From Bolinopsis microptera (taxonomy: Eukaryota > Ctenophora > Tentaculata > Lobata > Bolinopsidae), in NCBI RefSeq assembly GCF_026151205.1, contig NC_087076.1, forward strand, positions 4,673,902 to 4,737,901: a DNA stretch of 64,000 bases, read 5' to 3'. A program made the position numbers and the translations under genes. Position 1 is the first letter of the stretch; every line of letters starts with the position of its first letter. The notes under the pieces are model-generated. The model did not search any database. It saw only the letters and a list, made by a program, of their open reading frames with translations, and was not told the DNA's origin. Of the stretch, positions 54,901 to 64,000 are shown piece after piece.

Positions 54901-57900
54901 ATATGTGATTTAATATGAATACTTTAAACTTGGAGTTTACGACGTTCGTGCTATTTTTAGATAAATATGCTGATTGTTGTGAGACGCTATTACTGTTGTT
55001 AGACACTTTCACTGCATCGCTGCCGTTCATTAATTCATTTTTAAATGTTCCACTCGCTTTTAAAGCGTAAAATCGATATACGATTTAAAACAGTTTTAAA
55101 CCGGTTTATTTACTTTTCATGCGTTTCATTAATCTGAAAATATTCTAAAGCGCTTCATTAGCTTTTAAAACGATTTGTCTTCTTTAAATTTGGTCTATTT
55201 TTGTCTATTTAGTTTCATTCAGTCTATTAAAACAACCAAATCTCTTTGAGGACTAAACATATAGTGCCCAGTCTGGCGGTGTAAGACGAAGAATCTGTTT
55301 ACCCTAATTAGTCATTAAGTAATTACCTTATTATCCCACAAAACTGACAGTGATTACGTCCCAATTATCCCATAATGACATGCGCATATATTATACACAT
55401 AAACATGGCGAATTAAACAATAATGTTTACTACTCTTTGAAGTAAGCTTCCTGGTACTGCACATTCACATCACAGTTGACTGTGTATTACTGTGAAGGAG
55501 ACACTAACAGAGGAGATTCAGTGTACGTACTCGGTTTTATACCAGCCACAAGGAGTGAAGTTACAAAAGTAGATAACATGTCTTTAAACTTTAGATAACA
55601 TAATGTACAGTGAGCACCTCAGACATGATTTTAACTAAGGACATGACGGGTACCTTACCTGATATAATGTGTACAGAACAAGACATATTCAGTGAACCTG
55701 TTTACATACCAGCCCCAAAAAGGGGTCCAGACTCTACGGCGTAAGTCTCTATGGCGTGAGACTCTACGGCGGGTTAGCGTTAGGGTTAGGGTTATGGTTA
55801 GGGTTATTTTTAGGGTTATGGTTAGGGTTATGGTTAGGGTTAGGGTATGGGTTAGGGTTAGGGTTAGGGTTAGGATTAGGGTTAGGGTTAGAGTTAGAGT
55901 TAGGGTTAGGGTTAGGGTTAGGGTTAGGGTCAGGGTCAGGGTTAGGGTCAGGGTTAGGGTTAGGGTTAAAGTCTCACGCCGTAGAGTCTTACGCCGTAGA
56001 GTCTTACGCCGTAGAGTCCCGGACCCCTCAAAAAGCCACATAGTACAGTTAGAATACCGTCTTCACTTCGTAAAAACTAGATACCACCTGCGCTAAAAAG
56101 TAAATAACATGTTTGCGGTGTAATTGTGCCTTTAAATGCTAGATCTGGGCTGGCGGCATATTTCCTTAAAAACTAGATACCATGTGCGGCGGTAAGACGT
56201 GATTTTGATACAGAAGAACATTCCATCTGGCGACATGGAATCTAACTGATAAGTGTAAAGTGAGCAGACACCCGTAGATCAGAAGGAGGGTGTGGTGTTG
56301 TGTTGTTGTTATGTGTTGAAGTGTGGTGAAGTGAGGGAGCCCTACAAGTGGTCACATATCATTGATCTAGTAGCACTGTGCCACATTGTTGCCATAACAA
56401 TACCGGCTCTTAGCTGGTAAATCAGTACTTTAAGATGACTCAACATTAATTGTTACTGTGGTTAAATTGCTGGCCCAGCAAAAGCGGGATGACAAGCCGG
56501 ACAAGACCAGCAGTTTTGCTTGACAAACACCTAATTTTATGTAGTACGACAAAATCTAATAACTAATTGCAATGATGAATGAGACGGTGATAATTGAAAA
56601 CTTGTCATCTTCCAACGGTTTATGTTGCATTAAGTTTACTATAAAATCTAGAGACATCAAATGGTAATGAGATATGATTTATTGTAGTAGAAAATAGGTA
56701 ATTCCATCCCATTCCCCTTAGTAATAATTTACCAATACAAACTTATAAAAAAAGGAAGCTGCACATAAAAGCTCAGAGCCCTACCTTCTTGAGAACCTGA
56801 ACCATGATCTTGCTGCCGTCCAGCTCTCCAGTAAACATGCAGCTGTGATCATTCTCGAGCACCAGAGACCCTCCCATCTCCACCGGGGTGGGTTCCAGTG
56901 CGTTGGTTGCCAGGAACACGTCGTCAAACATGATGTGATCTGGGGTCTTGGACAGCTTGCTGAGTTGGCTGTATGCTGTTGGTATCGCGAACAGGCCGAA
57001 CTTCTCTGGGGAGGTTAGAAGGATTAGAAAAGTAGTTGTAAGTTGGGTGGCTGGAGTAAAGTTAAATTTGGAATTTGAATCAAGTTCCAGTGTTCTAATT
57101 ATACAGTGCACACAGTACAATGATAATATCTTCTGAAGTTTAAAGCAAACGTTCCATAGAACACGTTCCCAGTTTCACGCTTATTTGTGTACTTTCAACA
57201 CTTTTTTAGCTCACTGTCACAACAGTGTAACCGCAATGTTTTTATAGTAATAAACGTGGGAACAGCCGTTAATCGGCGCTAATGATGCTCTGTTTATGTT
57301 AACACGGCTGTGTGAACGTAATTATGAGAAATATTAAATAGGCTGTGATTAAAAACATGTTCACAGTAATGTAGTACACATTCATATGATGGAAGTGTGT
57401 ACAAGCCAGTAAATTTGGGCTAATTTCCTGGGATTTTCTAAAATTCCGGTATTTTACATGTTACGGTAAATCGTAGTTCGATTGAAACCGTATTCATTTT
57501 ATCCCAAACACATGTAATCCTAGTATATCGGAGCGATAAATCGGGGTATTCAGCACCTACAGTGATAGCCTTGTCTTATATATATTGTATTTTTAATCAC
57601 AACGCTTCATGCCCATAGACATTGTAATAAAATCCCCAAATTATGTGTTATAATTATCAATTACGAGTCTCGAGCCTTCATTTAATTACTGACTCGGTCA
57701 CGTGTCTAAATAAATAATAGGCACCACATTTAATTGCCATAGAAACGGTTATCTAATATTAATATTTAACATGCTACAATAAAACATAATTCACAACTAC
57801 ATATTAATCATATTATGTTAATACACTCTTTACTTATTTGTTTTAATTATATTACCATGTCAATATAATATGTATAATGTACATATTATAATGTTTGATA

Positions 57901-58138
57901 TGTTTTAATATTATGACCACTCTCACACATATTATGTTTCAGTAAGCACAAGATTCTCACCGGAGAAAGAGACTCGTCTGAAGAAGACAGTAGCCTCGTG
58001 ACGTCGCTCGTCCCACTCCCTCGTTAAATCCTTCATAAAATCATCGTCATTTGAGATCTTAACCGGACCGAACAGGCTGTGATCAACAGGGTCTGTTTCT
58101 TCGTAGTTGGTGGGCTGGCATTTTGTGGTGGTTGTCAT
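51973..58138 (-). CDS. Protein-kinase-like pseudokinase (TK/TKL-type fold)
   Basis: Eight exons in coding order: 57961-58138, 56785-57005, 53670-53834, 53229-53434, 52930-53041, 52597-52650, 52312-52464, 51973-52035. All are in phase; product 383 aa. About 60 residues of N-terminal leader precede the kinase fold. N-lobe: IMVQVLKK stands where VAVKVLK is expected, so the catalytic Lys is Gln. HLVLVYEHINFGPLNSLI matches the hinge. C-lobe: HLNISSQNIFLD replaces HRDxKxxNILLD, losing the catalytic Asp, while KIGDFG and DIHGLGMIVAELY (the DVYSFGVVLLEL segment) are kept. It should therefore bind partners rather than phosphorylate. The hinge resembles JAK JH2 and Pelle/IRAK-type kinases, but I cannot place it. 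It converges on the phosphatase with 610 bp between stop codons. The region of exons 1-2 is tandemly duplicated upstream. Confidence 0.85.
52185..52264. mobile_element. 80-bp hAT-like miniature element, copy 2
   Basis: Same family as 33438-33516: TTACCTGGGGACCCCAGGCT start, GGCGGAATGACAGGCTGAGC in the body, CAGTAA end. It is flanked by CTCACTAC and CGCACTAC, an 8-bp duplication with one mismatch. It lies in the last-but-one intron of the pseudokinase gene. Confidence 0.85.
55722..56028. mobile_element. Interstitial telomere-like (TTAGGG)n array bounded by inverted repeats
   Basis: About 195 bp of TTAGGG with variants (TTATGG, TCAGGG, TTAGAG) at 55773-55968. On the left stand copies of ACTCTACGGCGTAAG-like sequence; on the right their inverted copies (CTTACGCCGTAGAGT three times). 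The outermost ends GGGGTCC and GGACCCC are inverted. CAAAAA flanks both sides, so the whole may be an insertion with a 6-bp target duplication. It lies in a pseudokinase intron. The reading frames across it are repeat artefacts. Confidence 0.75.
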
Positions 58139-59035
58139 GGCTACCCTGTGTCAAATAATGGGTGGTGAGGTGAATCGGGGAATGTTATTCAAATATATTA
58201 ATCAATATTGTCTTACATAATATTATGGTGCGTGATGAAAACAGCAGATGTAGGAATATTAATAACTGTGGTTATATCGGGACAATAAGACGAATGACAG
58301 CCACAACAAGACATTCCAATCATTCCTATCAGTACAGAACATCCCCAGTGAACCTCCCAGACACACCGAACGTGTGCAATCAAGCAATATTGTCCAAATT
58401 ATACTTTATTTCAACAGAAAAATCCAATTGGGCAACCAAAAATTGCAAAGACAAAGCGTAATCAAGCCAATGCCTAAAATGTTCGTCCGGGTTTTAAAAA
58501 TACATATATAACGTAACACATATATAACGTAGCTAAGTTTGTTATACTTATGACATCTAAAAGTCGTGAACCAGAGAGATTTGGTTACAACAACATTTTT
58601 AACAAACACAAAAAACATAAGTTACATAACATTACCATCACCATACTTCATAAGAAACGATATTAACTATTAAGTTTTAAAATAAGCTATATTGTATAGC
58701 TCATGGTTTTAACTGAAACTCCACATAACGTTACATTATTCATAACAACAAGCTGGAGTCATGGGATGGATGACAACACAATAGCTAGTGTAGTATAAAC
58801 GGGTGTACTCCCCACTGTGTAAACTTCTGTGATTTGTGTACACAACTCAAGAAACAAGTACACAACTTCTCTTAAGAAACACGTGCCTTGTTGGGAGGTT
58901 ATTAAGTGCACTACACTAAATATCTTAGATCTCTGTCTCCCGTGCCCGGGTCTGAAAATTCTGACTAATTATCAATAATTATAATATAGAAATGTTGTTG
59001 TGCACATATTAGAACAAGTAGAGGCCGTTACATTA

Positions 59036-59082
59036 TAACAACGTAACAACGTAACAGCGTAACAGCATAACAGCGTAACAGT
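59036..59082. repeat. GTAACAGC-type minisatellite at the unit 1/unit 2 junction
   Basis: Short units ACGTAACA / GCGTAACA / GCATAACA repeat five or six times, exactly where the tandem units meet. A longer array of the same kind ends unit 2 (61848-61952). Confidence 0.85.
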
Positions 59083-59556
59083 GAAAGGTGTGGTGAAGGT
59101 GAGGGAGCCCTACAAAGTGGTCAACATATCATTGATCTAGTAGCACTGTGTCACACATGTTGCCATATCAATACCGGATCTTAGCTGGTAAATCAGATAT
59201 TTAAGATGACTCAACATTAATTGTTACTGTGGTTAAAATGCTGGCCCAGCAATAGCGGGATGACAAGCCGGACAAGACCAGCAGTTTGCTTGACAAACAC
59301 GCTAATTTTATGTAGTACGACAAAATTAATAATAAATTGCAAGTGATGAATTGAGACGGATGGATATTGAAAACTGGTCATCTTCCATCGTGTTTATGTT
59401 GCATTAAGTTTACTATAAAAATTAGGATACTTCGAATTGTATTGAGATATGATTTATTGTAGTTGAAAATAGGTAATTCCTTCCCATTCCCCTTAGTAAT
59501 AATTACCAATAACAACTTATAAAAAAAGAAGCTGCACATAAACGTCAGAGCCCTAC

Positions 59557-60947
59557 TTCTTGAGGATCCTGAACCATGATCTTGCTGCCGTCCAGCTCTA
59601 CAGTAAACATGCAGCTGTGTTCATTCTCGAGCTCCAGAGACTCCCATCTCCACCGGGCGCGGGTGGGTTCCAGTGCGTTGTTGAGTTGCCAGGAAACACG
59701 TCGTTCAAACATGATTGATCTGGGGTCTTGGACAGCTTGCTGAGTTGGCTCTGTATGATGTGGTATCGCAAACAGGCCGAACTTCTCTGGGGAGGTTGAA
59801 GGGATTAGAAAAGTAGTTGTAAGTTGGGTGGCTGGAGTAAAGTTAAATTTGGGAATTTGGATCTAGTTCCGTGTTCTAATCATTACAGTTGCAACACAGT
59901 ACAATGATAATTCTTCTGAAGTTTAAAGCAAACGTTCCATAGAACACGTTCAGTTTCACGCTTATTTGTGTACTTTCAACACTTTTTTAGCTCACTGTCA
60001 CAAAAGTGTAACGCAATCACGCAATGTTTTGTATAGTAATTAAGTGGGAACAGCACGTTAAATCGGGCGATAATGATGCTCTGTTTATGTTAAAAACACG
60101 GCTGTGTGAAGGTAATTATGAGAAAATATTAAATAGGCTGTGATTAAAAACATGTTCACAGTAATGTAGTACACATTCATATGATGGAAGTGTGTACAAG
60201 CCAGTAAATTTGGGCTCTAATTTCCTGGGATTTTCTGAAATTCGGTATTTTACATGTTACGGTAAATCGTTAGGTTCGATTGAAACCGTATTCATTTGTA
60301 TCCCAAACACATGTATCCTAGTTTATCGGAGCGATAAATCGGGGTATATCAGCTCCTACCAGTGATTAGACTGTCTTATATATATTGTATTTTTAATCAA
60401 CAACGCTTCTGCCCATAGACATTGTAATAAAATCCCCAAATTATGTGTTATAATTAATCAATTACGAGTTCTCGAGCTTCATTTAATCAATGACTCTGGT
60501 CACGTGTCTAAATAATAATAGGCACCACATTTTAATTGCCAGAGAAAACGGTTATCTAATATTAATATTTTAACATGCTACAATAAAACATAATTCACAA
60601 CTTACATATTAATCATTATTATGTTAATACAATCTTTAACTTTATTTGTTTTATTATATTACCATGTCATATAATATGTATAATGTAAATATTATAATGT
60701 TTGATATGTTTTAATATTTATGGGACCACTCTCACACATATTATGTTTCAGTAAGCACAAGTTCTCACCGAGAAAGATGACTGTCTGAAGAAGACAGTAG
60801 CTCGTGACGTCGCTCGTCCCACTTCCCTCGTTAAATCCTTCATAAAATCATCTTCATTTGAGATATTAACCGGACCGGACAGGCTAGTGATCAACAGGGT
60901 CTGTTTTCTTTCGAGTTGGTGGGCTGGCATGTGATGGTGGTTGTCAT
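59557..60947 (-). pseudogene. Broken second copy of pseudokinase exons 1 and 2
   Basis: Exon 1-like sequence (about 60767-60947) and exon 2-like sequence (about 59557-59790) match the functional exons at 57961-58138 and 56785-57005. Several small indels break the frame, and the donor after exon 2 is damaged (AAGAAGTAGGG for AAGAAGGTAGGG). No copies of exons 3-8 follow inside the window. Either a decayed partial duplicate or low-accuracy/uncollapsed haplotype sequence. Confidence 0.75.
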
Positions 60948-61847
60948 GGCTCCCTGTGTCAAATATTGGGTGGTGAGGGAATCGGGGGAATTGTTATTCA
61001 AATATATTAATCAATATTGTCTTACATAATATTATGGTGGGTGATGAAAACAGCAGATGTAGGACTATAATAACTGGGTTATATCGGGACTATAAGACGA
61101 AATGACAGCCACAACAAGGACATTCAATCATTCCTATCAGTACGACATCCCCAGTGAACCTCCCAGACACACCGACGTGTGCAATCAAGCAATATTGTCC
61201 AAAATTATACTTTATTTCAACAGAAATCCAATTGGGCAACCAAAAAATTGCAAAGACAAAAGCGTAATCAAGCCACTGCTAAAATGTTCGTACGGGTTTT
61301 AAAAATACATATATAACGTAACAACATATATAAACGTAGCTAAGTTTGTTATACTTATGACATCTAAAAGTCGTGAACAGAGAGATTTGGTTACAAAAAC
61401 CATTTTTAACAAACACAAAAACATAAGTACATAACATTACCATCACTTACTTCATAAGAAAACGATATTAACTTATTAAGGTTTTAAAATAAGCTATATT
61501 GTATAGCTCATGGTTTTAATGAAACTCACATACGTTTACATTTTTTCATAACAACAAGCTGGAGTCATGGGATGGATGTCAACACAATAAGATGTGGTAG
61601 TATAAAACGGGTGTACTCCCCACTGTGTAAACTTCTGTGATTTGTGTACACAACTCAAGGATACAAGTACACTACTTCTCGTAAGAAACACGTTGCCTTG
61701 TTGGGAGGTTATTAAGTGCACTACACTTAAATATCTTAGATCTCTGTATCCCGTGCCGGGTCTGAAAATTCTGACTAATTATCAATAATTATATTATAGA
61801 AATGTTGTTGTGCACAATATGAGAACAAGTAGAGGCCGTTACTTATA

Positions 61848-61952
61848 ACAACCGTTACAACGTATCAGCGTAACAGCATAACAGCGTAACAGCGTAACAA
61901 TCGTAACAGTGTAACAATCGTAACAACGTAACAATCGTAACAGCATAACAAT
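61848..61952. repeat. GTAACAGC/GTAACAATC minisatellite
   Basis: About eleven 8-9-bp units of GCGTAACA, ATCGTAACA and variants at the end of tandem unit 2, longer than the matching array at 59036-59082. Confidence 0.9.
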
Positions 61953-61969
61953 TGTTTTGCAACCGCACA

Positions 61970-64000
61970 ACGAAGAAGGACGGCTCCGGAGCAGCTTTTC
62001 AGAGAAATAATCTTAAATAAAACTTCAAACACCACATCGTCGGCTTTATTTTATCAATTAAGTACTGTGATTCCGTTTCGCATTCTTTTTAAATTTCAAC
62101 CCTTATTTAATGAAAAAAAAACGCTGAAGTGCAAAGTTTTAAACGGCCGAGGAGACTTAAAGCTTCTCAAAATTAGGATACTTAATTAACCCTTTAACAA
62201 TTTGAAGTCAAAGGCAAAGGGTTTAAGAAAGATAAGACTACAGGGTCGGGATCAAAGATCGCAAGAGGTGAAACAAGATGAAATTTGATATTTTTTTTTA
62301 TTTTTTTTAAATTTTTTTTTTTTTTTTTTTTTTTTATTTTTTTTTTTAAACAAATCAAATTAAGACAAATACGTGTTTTTGTGACAGAAGGATGCTAAAA
62401 GTTGATTTGATTTGTTAACTGTCTCTAATTAAATACCTTCAACACTACTTTTACTTTAAGAAATGATTTAAAGAATATAAATGTGTCAATCCGAAATATT
62501 TTAAAGTAAACTTTTCTAAAAGCTCCTCATTTTACTTGTCAATCACTGTGGAAACTATACAACTATAATACTCTGGTTTTGGAAATATGGATGATTACTG
62601 AGGTTAGAAGTGAGGATTGCATGACAAAATGTCGTCCTCTACAACAATACATTGCACGCAAGCTTATAAATCATGAGATTATAATTCATAAGATGGGGAC
62701 TGAGAAAGCGGAGTGTATGAACAGCAATTGGGATCCAAATGATGAAACAGCTCCGGACGAATCTCAAGGAATGATGATGGATGTTGACTGGAGGGACAAG
62801 GAAGGGGAGGGCTAATGTGGGTAAATTAGTCTACACATCGCGTGGTAATTCCTATATCTGCAGTAAACTCAGGACTCGTTTTATCTTAACTCAGGGATCA
62901 ATGGTATTGATAATGATAGAATAAAAGTTGCTGATCACACTGTGGACACTAACTGGGTGACCGTTATCTTTATGAAGGAGTAGCGTGACATCATGTGAAG
63001 TGTTTTCCTGCTTTCCTAACGATTCTGCGAAATTTATACAAAGTTTCGGAAAGTGGAGGTGCAGAGTATCCTGATTACCGTGAATAATCAGACATATTCA
63101 GACATACCGTCATTGTTATGTGTTGAATGCACGTTATTGTTATTATATAAACGTGATAAATCTCACCGAAAATTTGATAAGACGTTGATAAAAGGCCACT
63201 AAAGTATATAATATAATTGTACAGGCATGATGACAACATGATGACAACATGATGACGTTCCAAATGATAACCAGTGTTAAATGTTGTGAGAAAATATTAT
63301 CGAATGATATCTAACACGTGAAATTGATTATGGTTTTAAGCTGAGCCGGCAGTTCTTTGAGTTGTTAAACAACTTATTTAAGTTTTTTAGTAGACCAATT
63401 TTACTGAGGCTGTAAATTTATTCAGAAATATTAACATAATAATGCTTTTATTTAGGAAATGAAACAATGGAAATAATATTTATTTTCAGTAAGATCAATG
63501 ATCTAAGTAAACAACAGTTAAGCTAGCACCATCCGAATAACTCAAGTTGAACCCTTTTTATAAAACGCCGACAACATTTATATCTCTACAAAAATGTCCA
63601 TGAAAATAAAATCATTAGCCAATTTCAGTTCAATGATCAGTTATCATGCCGGCATATTATACTAAGGACATAATATCCTTACATGAGGATTGAGGAGTAA
63701 AGTAGAAACAGTTAAACTGACTACAAGTGAATAACTCTGAAACATACAGCTTGTTAGATGAAGCTAACTTCAATAAAACGATTCAACGTACAACAATGTG
63801 CAATAATGACTTGTTACCTCATCCTTTTTCTACACATACATACATAAACGATATGGCCATCATCAATGGTTAAAATCTCTTGACAATGAGCTTCAGAAAG
63901 TATAGTAAAAAATGTGTGCATATTATTGATGAGCAGTGTTTTGTATGGAAAACTAACTCAATAAGTTCTGTAGATGACTTTGAATCAATTGAAATTTATG
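61970..64000. other. Sequence without a supportable gene
   Basis: Contains a T-rich tract (62290-62348) and one 78-codon frame (62579-62815). The frame's C-terminal half is acidic (DPNDETAPDESQ), but it has no family resemblance and no splice context; I rate it below 0.25 as a gene. Confidence 0.35.
62290..62348. repeat. Poly(T)-rich tract
   Basis: Nearly 60 bases of T broken by a few A. It could be the tail of a minus-strand retro-element, but no element body is recognised beside it. Confidence 0.8.

Larger units (their letters stand above)
56327..61853. repeat. Tandem duplication, unit about 2.77 kb
   Basis: Unit 1 (about 56327-59083) and unit 2 (about 59084-61853) are collinear over their whole length. 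Anchor sequences such as GGAGCCCTACAA (56337 and 59105) repeat with a period near 2770. Substitutions are few, but one- to five-base insertions and deletions are frequent, in coding and non-coding parts alike. Confidence 0.92.

Noticed and set aside
55655-56096. Three frames of Leu-Thr, Val-Arg and Gly-Leu repeats
   Set aside because: Translations of the telomere-like array.
58225-58461. Plus-strand 78-codon frame and its copy at 61102-61302
   Set aside because: Upstream of the pseudokinase start, no family pattern, and the frame is not kept in the second copy.

Overview
The window is eukaryotic nuclear DNA: every multi-exon gene follows GT-AG splicing with conserved phases, class II tRNA-Ser genes are present, and TTAGGG-type repeats occur. 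Gene content (NEK4-like kinase, rhodopsin-class GPCR, two-LIM protein, a modular sushi/B-lectin/fucolectin-like secreted protein) points to an animal. Small introns, an intronless GPCR and a bulb-lectin module suggest an early-branching invertebrate (cnidarian, placozoan or sponge), but I cannot name the species from sequence alone. All gene models below were built by hand from splice sites, reading phase and family motifs.

Layout. 1-9.5 kb is gene-poor: a 2 kb TTAA-flanked element with long terminal inverted repeats, a hairpin, two copies of an acidic first-exon-like sequence and a 149-bp fold-back repeat. 9.5-11.3 kb holds a small two-LIM protein gene (+). 12.1-30.1 kb is a NEK4-like kinase gene (-) whose 10.5 kb second intron contains a complete intronless GPCR gene on the opposite strand. 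31.3-34.3 kb is a large inverted repeat carrying tRNA-Ser(AGA) and tRNA-Pro(TGG) in both arms, with a different inverted-repeat element in its centre and an 80-bp hAT-like insertion in one arm only. 34.9-41.1 kb is the modular secreted protein gene (-). It diverges from a plant-type purple acid phosphatase (PAP) gene (+, 44.1-51.4 kb). The PAP gene has two pairs of duplicated, equal-length, in-phase exons, and a long intron hosts an unrecognised intronless 335-aa gene on the opposite strand. 52.0-58.1 kb is a pseudokinase gene (-), convergent with PAP. One of its introns contains an interstitial telomere-like array bounded by inverted repeats. Its first two exons lie in a 2.77-kb unit repeated in tandem to about 61.85 kb, where the second copy is riddled with small indels. 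62-64 kb has no gene I can support.

Most striking observations: the two pairs of apparently mutually exclusive exons in the phosphatase (both versions keep the GHxH metal ligands), two opposite-strand intron-nested genes, the palindromic tRNA cassette, a 2-nt coding shortfall in one of two otherwise equal-length fucolectin-like exons, and the telomere-repeat element.
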